A stretch of 64,000 bases of DNA from Verrucomicrobiota bacterium (GCA_947454705.1 CANGKZ010000003.1:62001-126000), one strand, 5' to 3'. Counted from the first letter of the stretch, positions 18,325-28,792 are shown. Notes: a model not told the origin generated them from the sequence alone. Program-made: numbers and translations.

Positions 18325-19131
18325 TTACCGAACCGGCGCCAGGACCACCCGGAATCCCACGAAATGAATTCCAGTTTGGGGTCCCATCATAAATCGACTC
18401 GAGGCGCCGCCGTAGGGCAGGTCCTGGTTCCATCCGCCGCCCTTGAACACCTTGTACTTGTTCGTGGCGGGGCCCGTGGGATCAGTCAGCGGCGCCGCGG
18501 GATAGGGCTCGAACCAATCCTGACACCATTCCCAGACGTTGCCGTGCATGTCGTACAAGCCCCAGGCGTTCGGCTCCTTTTGTCCCACGGGATGCGTGGT
18601 CGCTCCGCTGTTCTCGGCGGTCCAGGCAAAGCGGTCGCCGAGCGCCACGTCATTTCCAAAACTGAAACGGTTGGTCGATCCAGCGCGGCACGCGTATTCC
18701 CACTCGGCCTCGGTCGGGAGGCGATATTCGTAGGTGTCGGGCAACGTTCCGTTGGCCCGTTCGCGCGCGTTGAGTCGCTTGCAGTAGGCGGTCGCATCGA
18801 GGAACGACACCTTTTCCACCGGTCGATTCGGATCCCCGGTGAAGTGGCTGGTGTTGGTTCCCATCACCGATGCGAACTCGGCCTGGGTGACCTCGTATTT
18901 CCCGATCCAGAAATCATGGGAGATGGTGACCGGGAACTTCAGTCGCTGAAACGTTCCCCCGCGGATCACCACCATGTTGGTCAGCGGAACGAGCTTCGGT
19001 GCAGACGCCGCAGCCTTCGCGGAATCCTGTCCCTCGCGACTGCATCCCGCGATCAGCCCCGCCCACGCGGCAAACAGGAGCAGCGAAACGAGAAAACCTG
19101 GGGCGAAGGGGACTGGGGCAGTACGTTTCAT
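18325..19131 (-). CDS. FGE/SUMF1-domain lipoprotein (middle gene of FG-GAP operon)
   Basis: 268 residues from the ATG at 19131. The longer open frame upstream is an artefact of the neighbouring gene. A signal with lipobox LIAGC at about 26-30 is followed almost at once by an FGE-like domain: VVIRGGTFQRLKFPVTISHD, WIGKYEVTQAEFASVMG, LPTEAEWEYACRAGS, WGLYDMHGNVWEWCQDW, KVFKGGGWNQ, SRFMMGP, FVGFRVVLAP. Its start codon overlaps the stop of the upstream gene (ATGA at 19128-19131), so the two are translationally coupled. Probably an anchored partner of the two FG-GAP proteins. Sulfatase activation is unlikely from context. Confidence 0.86.
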   Translation of the reverse strand: MKRTAPVPFAPGFLVSLLLFAAWAGLIAGCSREGQDSAKAAASAPKLVPLTNMVVIRGGTFQRLKFPVTISHDFWIGKYEVTQAEFASVMGTNTSHFTGDPNRPVEKVSFLDATAYCKRLNARERANGTLPDTYEYRLPTEAEWEYACRAGSTNRFSFGNDVALGDRFAWTAENSGATTHPVGQKEPNAWGLYDMHGNVWEWCQDWFEPYPAAPLTDPTGPATNKYKVFKGGGWNQDLPYGGASSRFMMGPQTGIHFVGFRVVLAPVR

Positions 19132-22100
19132 TCCTGATACTGGAGAACCACTGAGCGTTGTTCCGGTTGCACGGGGACCGTCTGTTCGCGTCCGCCCGGC
19201 CAGCGGATCCACACCGCCGACGGCGCGCCGCGAAGTCCGAGGATCTGGGTTGCCGAGTCCTGCGACCAATGGCCCGAACCTGCCTGTAGAGTCCGCGCCG
19301 GCCCGGGATTCCCGCCAGCATAAAGAATACGAATCTGGGATCCGACGCCGTCGGGATTCGACTTCGCGCCTTTCAACATCACGCGCATTCCCGGCGTGGC
19401 GTGCCGATTCGCGAACAGCCGCGTCGCACCGCCGTTCTGGGTCACTGCGAGATCCACCCGCCCGTCGTGATCGAAGTCCCCAAGCGCCGCACCACGCTGC
19501 TCGCCAAGAACCCGGATGCCACTGATCGAGGCATCGATGGCCGCAAAGGTGCCATCGCCGCGTCCCTTCAGCCACAGCCCCTGTCCGGCGTCCTCACGGG
19601 TGATGTCGGTCGCCGTTCCAAAAAAGTTCTGCGCGCAGAACAGATCGTCGATCCCATCGCCATCCACGTCCGCCACATTGACGGAAAACACCGGCGCCCA
19701 CTGCGCCTCGCGCGGAAGTGGAACCGGCTTGAACGATCCGCCCTCGTTGAGAAACACCATGGATGAAAACTCCGACGCCTCCACGTACGCGGCGGAGTCG
19801 TAGGCCGACTTGAGAATGTCGCGCGCCGATGCCGCGGAGAATGCCGCGTGCGTGGGAAACTCGGTGGCCAGCCCGGGAAATCCGCGTTCCAACCACAGAC
19901 GATCGTGAACCGGATACCAATTGGTACCAGCGCCCCAGCATTCCAGGATTTGAACCCCGGCCCCCGACCACTCCCCGTGGAAGAGCCGGAGCGGATGCGG
20001 CCGATACAGCGCATAGACTGAGTTGTGTCCCCAGTTGCCGCAGGCCAGATCCATGCGGCCGTCCCCGTTGAAATCCCCGGCCACGATTCCCGTCCACCAG
20101 CCCTTCAATCCGTCGAGTTTCCAGTCCTTGGTGGCTTCCTCAAAGCGGTTTCCCCGATTGATGAAAATGCGGACCGGTCCCCACTCCGTGGTCAGAGCGA
20201 GATCCGGTTTTCCATCCTGGTTGAGGTCCACAAAAGTCGCCCCGGCAACCAAGCCCAGTTTGCTGAACGCCGCACTCCATTCCGGACTCTGCACCAGTTT
20301 GCCTCCCTGGTTCAGCCAGACACTGGACGAGACCGCCTCGGGATAATGGCCCGGTTGATTGCGTCCCGCCACAAACACATCGAGATCGCCATCGCCGTCC
20401 ACATCGGCAACTGAGATTGCCCCAAGGGTTGCGGAATCGGTGGGTATCAATTCTGGTGCACTGAAATTGGTGGATCCCGCGCGGTACACGGCCAGGCCGG
20501 GGGTCACATCGGGCACCGACTGCGGATTGGACATCGCGGCCAGCAGCGCGCGGCCGCCCATTCCATCGGACCATCCCACCACGGCGGATTGTTCCCCGCG
20601 CGCCGGCGCGATTCCGGGAACACCGTTGAAGCCTCGTCCCTGTTGGTTTCGGAACACCGCCGGGGCGGTTCCAATTCCGGAACCAATCACCAAATCGTCC
20701 CATCCATCGCCGTCCCAATCGAACCAGGCGATTCCCGGTCCCTGATGTCCCAGCCGTCGCGGCAGGGTGATCTGACGCGACCAGTCATCGAATCCGTCCT
20801 CTGCGTGCGTGTGAGGAATCTGCGCGCTGAGATCCTCGAACCAGGGCGACGGAGTTTTCGTCGTTGGGGTCTCAACCGCGACGGGATTCGCAGTCGCTGG
20901 TTCCTCGATTTCGTACTGGTGGTTCGCCCGCACTCCGGGAACCACGCTTCGTGCCCCGCTGCGCCAGCGAACCTCCAGCGACAGGGGTTCGGACGCCGCA
21001 GCATTCGCGGCGAACACGCGCACGGTTTCGCCGCCGGAGAGATACCTTCCGCCGGAAATCATCTCCTGGCTTTGCACCACTGCCCCGCCCTTCAAAGTGA
21101 TGCGCGCTCCAATGCCTGCGGTGTTGGGAGCACGTCCCTTGAGGCGAACTTCCACACGTCCGGCCGAAGCTTCGTTTCGATACAGCGAGGGACCTTCGTT
21201 GAGATTGTTCACCACCAGGTCCAGATCGCCATCGTTGTCCAGATCCGCGAGCGCCATGCCGAAGGAAATGCCGGCGTGATCAAACCCCCAGTCCGACGAT
21301 TTCGGTTCAAACGATCCATCGCCCCGATTTCGGAAGGCCACGTTCTGACTCCGCCAGTGCGGATGGAACTGCATGGACCGCTTGAGCTGCGCATCGGTCC
21401 ACCGCTTGGTGCGATCCTTGATCTGGTTGTGACTGTCCTGGTTCATCACATCGAATTCGAACCCATTGGTCATGAGCAGATCCTCGTAGCCGTCCAAATC
21501 CACATCGAGCGCCGCCACGGTCCAGGTCCAATCCGTCGCGGCCACTCCAGCCCACAGCGCCGCCTCCACGTAACTGCCGTCGGCGCGCCCGAAGAACAGG
21601 GTGTTCCGATTGAACTGGGGGCGTTCAAACACCCGCTCCACTTCTGCGAGTGCCGGACGATCGCGCATCAACTGCCGCAACCGCCGCGAGGGATCCCGCG
21701 CGAGCATGTCCACCACCATCAAATCGTCGTGCCCATCGCGATCGAAATCCGCGATGTCCACGCCCATCGACGATCGGCTCGTGTGCCGAATCTTGTTCGA
21801 CGCGAGCGCGCGAAAGGTTCCCTTGCCGTTGTTGATCCAAATTCGATCCGGGGAAGTGTTGTCGTTGCAGATGTAGAGATCCGGAATTCCGTCGCCGTTG
21901 AGATCACGGAACATCACCGCGAGCCCCCAATCACGAAACGGAGGAATCGGTTTTCCGTCCTCGTCCTGATACGTCCCTGGCTCGTTTTCGATCGGGGTAA
22001 AATGTCCCTGGCCATCGTTGCGATAGAACCCGTGAACCTCGGGAAGCTCTCGGATTTTCCCATCGGGGAGGGCCTGGAAACGCCCCTTCCAGCGCGGGGC

Positions 22101-22910
22101 CCGCGTGGATTCGCCGTTGATCTTCGCCACCTCCCAGGTGTCGCCGTTGCGGGCGAGTCCGAACCGGGTGGTCGGATCCGCGAGGTACATGGCATCGGTG
22201 AAGTGGGTGCAATACAGGTCCAGGTCCCCGTCGCCATCGATGTCGGCCAACGCCATCGAGGTCGAAGAGGCAGTTCGGGAGAGGCCCGAGTTTTCCTTCT
22301 CGGTGAAACGCCCCTTGCCGTCGTTCAGGAACAGGCGGGTTCCAGTTCCGATGCCGTTGATCAACAGGTCGAGGTCCCCATCGCCATCGACATCGGCAAA
22401 GCAAACGCCGGTTGAAATCTGCCCCGCGCAAACCGCGGCACCCGCGTCCAGCTCCTGGAAGCGCCAACCGCCAAGGTTTCGGTACAACCGATTTCCCCCG
22501 TTCAAACTCGCGAAGAACAAATCCTGAAATCCGTCGCCATCGACGTCACCGATCGCAACACCCGCACCATTGTGAGCCACTGCGTTGGTGAGATAGGAAT
22601 CACCGAGCAAAAGGTTGGTGAAGGTGATTCCTGCGGAGATCGCCGGGATCTCGGAGAACCCGACCTTGGAGGATGCCGGTACCGAAAGCGGTTGGGATCG
22701 GAATCCACTCCCCTGGGTCCATCCGGTGGAGACCGGCTGCGCCGCGAGAGGCGCGATACCGAAAAGGACCGAGAGAAGAATCCAGCCGAGGGCAATCCGA
22801 TGCACGCGTCGGACCCAACCACGAAGGCTGGGCAGGGTCAATTCGGGCCGATTTCTGGGGACTGAAACGAACACTTCGAAATTTGGGAAAAGGAGGATGC
22901 TCGCAGCCAT
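19128..22910 (-). CDS. Large exported protein with duplicated FG-GAP propeller + ASPIC/UnbV module
   Basis: 1260 residues. A late hydrophobic segment (about 38-58, ending LAAQP) is the signal; the start may be internal, such as a GTG, because the n-region is long. There are two full modules. Module 1 (about 70-690) has many DxDxDG blades (AIGDVDGDGFQDLFF, CFADVDGDGDLDLLI, ALADIDGDGDLDLYC) and an ASPIC/UnbV unit (GIGARITLKGGAVVQSQEMI). Module 2 (about 740-1260) has further blades (VADVDGDGDLDVFVAG, VADVDGDGIDDLFCAQ) and a second UnbV unit at the C-terminus (GVGSQIRILYAGGN, AVWIRWPGGREQTV). First gene of a three-gene operon with the FGE-like and shorter FG-GAP genes. Confidence 0.87.
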   Translation of the reverse strand: MAASILLFPNFEVFVSVPRNRPELTLPSLRGWVRRVHRIALGWILLSVLFGIAPLAAQPVSTGWTQGSGFRSQPLSVPASSKVGFSEIPAISAGITFTNLLLGDSYLTNAVAHNGAGVAIGDVDGDGFQDLFFASLNGGNRLYRNLGGWRFQELDAGAAVCAGQISTGVCFADVDGDGDLDLLINGIGTGTRLFLNDGKGRFTEKENSGLSRTASSTSMALADIDGDGDLDLYCTHFTDAMYLADPTTRFGLARNGDTWEVAKINGESTRAPRWKGRFQALPDGKIRELPEVHGFYRNDGQGHFTPIENEPGTYQDEDGKPIPPFRDWGLAVMFRDLNGDGIPDLYICNDNTSPDRIWINNGKGTFRALASNKIRHTSRSSMGVDIADFDRDGHDDLMVVDMLARDPSRRLRQLMRDRPALAEVERVFERPQFNRNTLFFGRADGSYVEAALWAGVAATDWTWTVAALDVDLDGYEDLLMTNGFEFDVMNQDSHNQIKDRTKRWTDAQLKRSMQFHPHWRSQNVAFRNRGDGSFEPKSSDWGFDHAGISFGMALADLDNDGDLDLVVNNLNEGPSLYRNEASAGRVEVRLKGRAPNTAGIGARITLKGGAVVQSQEMISGGRYLSGGETVRVFAANAAASEPLSLEVRWRSGARSVVPGVRANHQYEIEEPATANPVAVETPTTKTPSPWFEDLSAQIPHTHAEDGFDDWSRQITLPRRLGHQGPGIAWFDWDGDGWDDLVIGSGIGTAPAVFRNQQGRGFNGVPGIAPARGEQSAVVGWSDGMGGRALLAAMSNPQSVPDVTPGLAVYRAGSTNFSAPELIPTDSATLGAISVADVDGDGDLDVFVAGRNQPGHYPEAVSSSVWLNQGGKLVQSPEWSAAFSKLGLVAGATFVDLNQDGKPDLALTTEWGPVRIFINRGNRFEEATKDWKLDGLKGWWTGIVAGDFNGDGRMDLACGNWGHNSVYALYRPHPLRLFHGEWSGAGVQILECWGAGTNWYPVHDRLWLERGFPGLATEFPTHAAFSAASARDILKSAYDSAAYVEASEFSSMVFLNEGGSFKPVPLPREAQWAPVFSVNVADVDGDGIDDLFCAQNFFGTATDITREDAGQGLWLKGRGDGTFAAIDASISGIRVLGEQRGAALGDFDHDGRVDLAVTQNGGATRLFANRHATPGMRVMLKGAKSNPDGVGSQIRILYAGGNPGPARTLQAGSGHWSQDSATQILGLRGAPSAVWIRWPGGREQTVPVQPEQRSVVLQYQE

Positions 22911-22930
22911 CTCGAATCCATCTGCCTACG

Positions 22931-22960
22931 AAAAAGGGGCCGGTCCGAAGACCGACCCCT
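22931..22960 (-). terminator. Rho-independent terminator of the CBM9-repeat gene
   Basis: On the minus strand an eleven-base stem (22935-22945 with 22950-22960, one mismatch) with a TTCG loop is followed by TTTTT. It lies 43 bases after the stop at 23004. Confidence 0.92.
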
Positions 22961-23003
22961 CTTGAAGTTCAACGCATCGATTGGATCGATGCGGGAAACA
23001 GGA

Positions 23004-26000
23004 TCACTGGTAGGTGATCACCAACTTGCCACCGACGATCTTGGTGCTGGTGATGTTCACCACCGGGGTGATGGTCAGGTAACCCTGAGCGCCACTGGCC
23101 GGGAGGTCTGCGGTGATCGTTTTGGTCGAGGTGTTGACGACGATTCCGGTGAGCGCCACGCCGGACAGCGGGGCAGGCACTGCGCCAACCACGGCGAGCG
23201 CACCCTTGTCGGGAGCGGTACCCACGCGGTAGGCCTTGAGGCCGCCGTTGGCGAGGTCGTTAACGAGGACCTTGTCGCCCGCGGCATTCACGCTGAACAA
23301 CTCGACGAACGCATTGCCCGTGGTGCCCTGAACGAGGACGCGGATCGGATAGATACCGGCGTCTTGAACGAAGAACCGCAGCAGCGAGGAGGTGCCTTCG
23401 CCGAGGAGCGAAGCGTCGGTGATCTTGTTGATGTAGCCGGCCTGGGCGCGGAAGCGCTCACCCGCACTGACACCGAGCGTCACAACACCCGCCGGCAATT
23501 CCACGAACGAGATGACCTCGCCCGCGATACCGTCGTCGGTGCCTGCAACTCCGGGGATACCAGGCATCTGGTCGTCAGGACCAAAGAAGCCGTTGTTGTC
23601 TCCAGCCTGCTGGCCGAAGTTCACAACACCCGAGATCTGGTACTTGAAGGACGAACCCACCTTGACGCCGGCTCCGAGGGAAACGCCGGGGTCATTCTGG
23701 TTCGCGAGGTTCTGCATGAGACCGCCGCCAGCGCTCACGAGCGTTCCAGCCAGGGCCGACTCGGCATCATCCAACGAGGTGGATGCGATTTCGTCGTTCT
23801 GGAAGATGCGCCAGGTGGCACCGGTCTTGGTCTTGTCCACGCCGCTCGCCTGCTGGCCCGCCGTGAGGGTGGCCACCGCAGCAGCGATGAAGTTGCCGGA
23901 GTCGGTCACCGTGTTGCCCAGGGTGTCCTTCACGGTGATGGCGTAGCTGTGATTGCCAGCGGTGAACGGAATCGCCTGGGTGTAGGTGAAGTCCGTGGCA
24001 TCGCCGACCTTCGGCTTGGAGGTCAGGGTGACCGCCTTGCCGTCGAGGGTGAGCTTGACGCTCGAGACGTTCACGAGCGAGGAGCCCTTGTCGTTCACGC
24101 GGAACGAGAAGGAAACAATGCTCGGGTTGATCGCCGAGAGGAACAGGCGGTCATCACCGGTGGCGGCGGTTCCGAGGGAGATCAGAGCAGTCTCCGTGGG
24201 GGACTTGCCGAACACGATGGCGTGGGCGCCGAGGCCGCCCCAACCACGTTGTCCAGGAGTGGCCTGGTCGCCGTCGTTGATGGCCATGCCGAGACCGAAC
24301 TTGGTACCGAGGGTCAGCGGAGCGGTGAGTCCGAGAGAGGCGGCCGGGAGCTTGATCTCGTAAGTCGTCTTCTTGGTCGCGGCGTCGCGGGTAATCTTCG
24401 CTTCGGTGCCGCCGGGGCCGGCTTCGTGCATGACAATCACGTCACCGATGGAACCTTCCACGCCACCGAGGGCGTAGTTGTACAAGGCGACCTGCTGCTG
24501 ACGGTCGGCGGAAGCGATCATCAACTGGATCGAATCACCGTTCCAGGCGCTGTTCGCCGCGTTTTCATGATAGTCGTCGGTGACCACGAAGCCGAAGTAC
24601 ACGTTGTCGGCATCGTACACGACCTGAACCGCAGAGGTCTGGTCATCGGGTCCGGTCCAGGTACCGCCGGCATACTCTTCGAAGAGCACGTACTTGCCGG
24701 TTCCGGTGGCGCCGGAGCCCTTGGGTACGGAGAACTTGGGATCCGACAGAACGGGAACGCCGCCCCATTCGCTGAGGGAACCGTCGAGAACGATCGGCTT
24801 GGCCGTCGCGCTGGCGGTGTAGTTTTCCTTGCCGGGTTCGATGTCGTTGCGCTTCACCGAGCTCAGGGTGAAGAGCGCGGTTTCAGCCGGGGTCTTTCCG
24901 AACACGATGGCGTGAGCACCGAGGCCGCCCCAACCGCGTTGTCCAGGAGTGGCCTGGTCACCGTCGTTGATGGCCATGCCGAGACCGAACTGAACGCCGC
25001 CTTCGAGCTTGTCGAGGCCGAGGGAAGCCATCGGGAGCTTGATCTCGTAGGTGGTCTTCTTGGTGGTGGCGTTGCGGGTGATCTTCGCTTCGGTGCCACC
25101 AGGGCCCGCTTCGTGCATCACGATCACGTCACCAGTGGCGCCTTCGATACCGCCGAGGGCGTAGTTGTACAGAGCGACCTGCTGGGTGCGGTCCGCGCTG
25201 GCGATCATCAACTGGATCGAGTCGCCGTTCCACGCGCTGTTGGCCGCGTTTTCGTGATAGTCGTCGGTGACGACAAAGCCGAAGTAAACGTTCTCAGCAT
25301 CATAGATGACCTGCACCGCGGAGGTCTGGTCATCCGGACCAGTCCAGGTTCCGCCGGCATACTCTTCGAAGAGCACATAGGTGCCGTTGGGGCCCGATCC
25401 CTTGGGGATGGAGAACTTGGGATCGGCGAGAACGGGAACGCCGGACCATTCACCGAGGTCACCGTCCAAAGTCACGGGACGGGGAGCGGGAACGACCGTG
25501 TAGAATTCCTTGCCGGGTTCGATGTCGTTCTTCTTCTGAAGCGTGATGAGCGCCGTTTCACCGGGGGTCTTTCCGAAGACGATCGCGTGAGCACCCAGGC
25601 CACCCCAACCGCGCTGACCAGGGGTCGCTTCGTCACCGTCGTTGATGGCCATACCGAGGCCGAACTGAACTCCACCTTCGAGCTTGGCAAGACCGAGGGA
25701 GGCCTTCGGGAGCTTGATTTCGTAGGTGGTCTTCTTGGTCGTGCCATTGCGGGTGATCTTGGCTTCGGTGCCACCAGGGCCCGCCTCGTGCATCACGATG
25801 ACGTCGCCGGTCGCACCTTCGATGCCGCCGAGCGCGTAGTTGTAGAGGGCGACCTGCTGGGAACGATCGCCGTTGGCAATCATCAGCTGGATCGAATCGC
25901 CGTTCCACGCGCTGTTGGCCGCGTTTTCATGATAGTCGTCGGTGACGACGAATCCGAAATAGACGTTCTCGGCATCATAGACGATTTGAACCGCCGAGGT

Positions 26001-26279
26001 TTGATCGTCCGGTCCCGTCCAGGTTCCGCCGGCGTACTCTTCGAAGAGCACGTACTTGCCATTGGCACCGGATCCTTTGGGAATAGCGAACTTGGGGTCC
26101 GCCAGAACCGGAACGCCGGCCCATTCACCAAGATCACCGTCGAGAACAATGGGTTTGGGGGCAAACACCACTGAGTAAGTTTCCTTCCCGGGCTCAATAT
26201 CATTGGCCAGAGCTCGAAGACCGAGCAGGGAGAGGACGAGGAAGACCGCAAATCCGAAACGCGATGGGAGTTTCATCAT
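23004..26279 (-). CDS. Large exported protein with three tandem CBM9-like domains and Ig-like C-terminal region
   Basis: 1091 residues from the ATG at 26279 (ATG at 26276 also possible). A Sec signal (ending about LRALAND) precedes three near-identical domains of about 225-227 residues, each opening with DIEPGKE and containing VLDGDLGEWAGVPVLADPKF, YVLFEEYAGGTWTGPDDQTS, YDAENVYFGFVVTDDYHENA, SAWNGDSIQLMI and QFGLGMAINDGD. This resembles the carbohydrate-binding family 9 (CBM9) fold of surface sugar-binding proteins. An Ig-like unit follows (VSSVKLTLDGKAVTL), then a region with a pre-peptidase-like segment. No anchor or PEP-CTERM motif was seen. A strong dedicated terminator suggests a well-expressed monocistronic gene. 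The sugar ligand is unknown. Confidence 0.82.
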   Translation of the reverse strand: MMKLPSRFGFAVFLVLSLLGLRALANDIEPGKETYSVVFAPKPIVLDGDLGEWAGVPVLADPKFAIPKGSGANGKYVLFEEYAGGTWTGPDDQTSAVQIVYDAENVYFGFVVTDDYHENAANSAWNGDSIQLMIANGDRSQQVALYNYALGGIEGATGDVIVMHEAGPGGTEAKITRNGTTKKTTYEIKLPKASLGLAKLEGGVQFGLGMAINDGDEATPGQRGWGGLGAHAIVFGKTPGETALITLQKKNDIEPGKEFYTVVPAPRPVTLDGDLGEWSGVPVLADPKFSIPKGSGPNGTYVLFEEYAGGTWTGPDDQTSAVQVIYDAENVYFGFVVTDDYHENAANSAWNGDSIQLMIASADRTQQVALYNYALGGIEGATGDVIVMHEAGPGGTEAKITRNATTKKTTYEIKLPMASLGLDKLEGGVQFGLGMAINDGDQATPGQRGWGGLGAHAIVFGKTPAETALFTLSSVKRNDIEPGKENYTASATAKPIVLDGSLSEWGGVPVLSDPKFSVPKGSGATGTGKYVLFEEYAGGTWTGPDDQTSAVQVVYDADNVYFGFVVTDDYHENAANSAWNGDSIQLMIASADRQQQVALYNYALGGVEGSIGDVIVMHEAGPGGTEAKITRDAATKKTTYEIKLPAASLGLTAPLTLGTKFGLGMAINDGDQATPGQRGWGGLGAHAIVFGKSPTETALISLGTAATGDDRLFLSAINPSIVSFSFRVNDKGSSLVNVSSVKLTLDGKAVTLTSKPKVGDATDFTYTQAIPFTAGNHSYAITVKDTLGNTVTDSGNFIAAAVATLTAGQQASGVDKTKTGATWRIFQNDEIASTSLDDAESALAGTLVSAGGGLMQNLANQNDPGVSLGAGVKVGSSFKYQISGVVNFGQQAGDNNGFFGPDDQMPGIPGVAGTDDGIAGEVISFVELPAGVVTLGVSAGERFRAQAGYINKITDASLLGEGTSSLLRFFVQDAGIYPIRVLVQGTTGNAFVELFSVNAAGDKVLVNDLANGGLKAYRVGTAPDKGALAVVGAVPAPLSGVALTGIVVNTSTKTITADLPASGAQGYLTITPVVNITSTKIVGGKLVITYQ
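24170..26201 (-). repeat. Three tandem ~675-681 bp coding repeats (CBM9-like units)
   Basis: Units begin at 26201, 25526 and 24845 (first base of the Asp codon of DIEPGK) and end near 24170. DNA identity is high, for example the same HENAANSAWNGDS block in all three, with mostly synonymous differences, pointing to fairly recent duplication or gene conversion. The third unit has a small insertion (ATGTGKYV). Confidence 0.88.
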
Positions 26280-26433
26280 TGTTGTCAACGGTGATGTGGT
26301 GAATTTCCGTGACAAGAAAAAATCCTAACCCCGCTTGTTAGGCAGGCCTAGGGGACGGTTAGAACGGGAGACCCACTGCTCCATTTAACCACTGCCCATC
26401 AACACTTTATGAACCACACCGGCATCATTTACT

Positions 26434-26472
26434 CTCTCCTTAAAAAAAGTTGCGCAGTTTTTTTAAAGAGAG
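26434..26472. repeat. AT-rich inverted repeat upstream of the CBM9-repeat gene
   Basis: Fifteen-base arms (26434-26448 and 26458-26472) with one mismatch enclose the nine-base loop GTTGCGCAG. The arms combine CTCTC and an A7/T7 run. It lies between the pseudopilin terminator and the start at 26279. It may be a second terminator or a leader structure. Confidence 0.6.
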
Positions 26473-26483
26473 GCCCATAAAAC

Positions 26484-26510
26484 AAAAAAGGCAGCCCGAA
26501 GGCTGCCTTT
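26484..26510 (-). terminator. Rho-independent terminator of the pseudopilin gene
   Basis: On the minus strand AAAGGCAGCC pairs with GGCTGCCTTT around a TTCG loop, followed by T-rich sequence. It lies 23 bases after the stop at 26533. Confidence 0.92.
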
Positions 26511-26532
26511 GAGGGAAAAATCAGACTAAGAA

Positions 26533-27312
26533 TTACTTCTTCTTGGGGAAGAGGAACTCCTGGTCGCCGCCGAGGGAGGTGCCGGCGTCGCGGATCTGGT
26601 CGCGGAGGCGGCCAGAGGTGGTCTGCTGGACGGAGCCGTCACCGAGGAGGGTGTTGCCGGCGTTCTGGTGAACCTTGCCGTCATATCCAACCACCGACTT
26701 CGCATCGGTCGACTGGGCCTGGGTGAGCTTGATGTAACCAGCAGTGCCAGTCGCGCCGTCGATCAACGGGGTGGAGTTGGTCACGTTGCGGTCGCCGCCG
26801 AGGATGGTCTGCGGATTCTCTTCCGAAGCGGAAAGGCCGAGGAAGTAGCTGATCGACTTGTTGCCGCTGTAGGCGTTGGTGCGGACAACAGCAGTCCAGT
26901 TCGGAGCCACGGTGGTGTCAGCATCCGAAGGGCAGGCCACGATTTTGGGCGTGGAGAGCTCGTTGGAGATGGCAGCCAAGTGGACCCAGACGGATCCGAG
27001 AGCCTGGCTGGCGTTCGCCGAGGCGCCGACGCCGCCGTTCACAGCACCACCAGCAGTGGTGTTGTATTCAGAGGTACCGCCCTGGTTGGTGGAGAGCATC
27101 CAAGGGAACTGACCGCCGTTGTCGGTCGAGAAGATACGGAAGCCGAGGCCGACGTTCTTCAGGTTGTTCACGCAGGAGATGCGGTTCGCCTTGGCCTTGG
27201 CCTTCGCGAGCGCAGGCAGGAGCATACCAGCCAAGATCGCGATGATGGCGATAACAACGAGGAGTTCGATCAGCGTGAAGGCGCTGAAACGCTGTGTACG
27301 GAGACGATTCAT
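26533..27312 (-). CDS. Type II secretion-type pseudopilin with prepilin N-methylation motif and H-X9-DG motif
   Basis: 259 residues from the ATG at 27312. The class III signal is clear: a short basic leader ([11 protein letters not shown]), then [20 protein letters not shown], the prepilin peptidase/N-methylation site and transmembrane helix. [21 protein letters not shown] stretch follows, as in GspG-like proteins of Planctomycetes and Verrucomicrobia. The C-terminus carries H-X9-DG ([12 protein letters not shown]). These proteins are present in many copies in such genomes. Assembly into a type II secretion pseudopilus or surface fibre is inferred. A TTGACT/TAGATA promoter lies upstream. Confidence 0.9.
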   Translation of the reverse strand: MNRLRTQRFSAFTLIELLVVIAIIAILAGMLLPALAKAKAKANRISCVNNLKNVGLGFRIFSTDNGGQFPWMLSTNQGGTSEYNTTAGGAVNGGVGASANASQALGSVWVHLAAISNELSTPKIVACPSDADTTVAPNWTAVVRTNAYSGNKSISYFLGLSASEENPQTILGGDRNVTNSTPLIDGATGTAGYIKLTQAQSTDAKSVVGYDGKVHQNAGNTLLGDGSVQQTTSGRLRDQIRDAGTSLGGDQEFLFPKKK

Positions 27313-27350
27313 AGGTTTTTGAGTGAGTGAACGGAGTTGTGTGGGCAGAC

Positions 27351-27378
27351 TATCTAGTGACCCCACTTCGACAGTCAA
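27351..27378 (-). promoter_or_regulatory. Candidate sigma-70-type promoter of the pseudopilin gene
   Basis: On the minus strand TTGACT (plus 27373-27378) and TAGATA (plus 27351-27356) are separated by 16 bases, placing the transcript start about 30 bases before the ATG at 27312. Confidence 0.4.
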
Positions 27379-27379
27379 C

Positions 27380-27843
27380 GCCTTTCTCCTTTGCCATAGC
27401 ACTGTCAGTGCCATGTTTCCCGACCGTCACCTCAGCCGTCGTTTTTGAACATTTTCGGCGGAATTCGCGGGTTTTTATTCGGATCCCGGAAACACACCCC
27501 TCCGTTGGCACCCATTATCGGGATGGCTTCCGGACTCGGTTTCCATCGCATCGTTGGCGTTTCGTGAGATTTCATCGCCCGTTTTTCGCGCGCTGCCCCC
27601 TGGAGAACTGACATCCGAAAATCCGGTTTGGTTTCCGTCTACGTTCCCGTTTGTAAACCTAAATAGGGGATGCGCGCTTTGGCCGTACCGCGTCGTTGGG
27701 TCGGACTGCGGCGATTCGCAAGGAGTGCTCAAAAAAAACCACAGGAGCAAGAGGGGCGGGATCAGTGAACAACCTTATTTCATGATGTTAACAGTTCATT
27801 ATGAGATGTTTATGCGAATGGAATCTTTCCCCCTTTTTCCACG
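27380..27843. other. Long intergenic region without a supported gene
   Basis: About 460 bases between the pseudopilin promoter and the P-II promoter. Short open frames on both strands have no recognisable protein features. The last 120 bases are AT-rich, with a TGCTC/GAGCA imperfect repeat, and may hold activator sites for the downstream P-II/amtB operon. Confidence 0.5.
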
Positions 27844-27859
27844 TGGCATCCCCGCTGCT
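27844..27859 (+). promoter_or_regulatory. Candidate sigma-54 promoter of the P-II/amtB operon
   Basis: TGGCAT-CCCCG-CTGCT keeps the invariant GG and GC of the -24/-12 consensus (TGGCAC-N5-TTGCA) at the exact spacing, 95 bases before the first P-II ATG. The same GGCAT-N5-CTGCT occurs upstream of the glutamine synthetase gene (33852-33867). Confidence 0.6.
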
Positions 27860-27882
27860 CTAGGGATGTGCGTTCAATTTGA

Positions 27883-28792
<910 letters not shown>

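Noticed and set aside
17221-19137. 638-codon plus-strand open frame
   Set aside because: Antisense to the FG-GAP protein and FGE-like genes; His/Val-rich composition typical of a shadow frame.
20589-22415. 608-codon plus-strand open frame
   Set aside because: Antisense to the 1260-residue FG-GAP/UnbV gene; no domain features.
22962-26174. 1070-codon plus-strand open frame with internal repeats
   Set aside because: The repeats are the complement of the CBM9-like coding repeats on the minus strand; no signal peptide or recognised fold.
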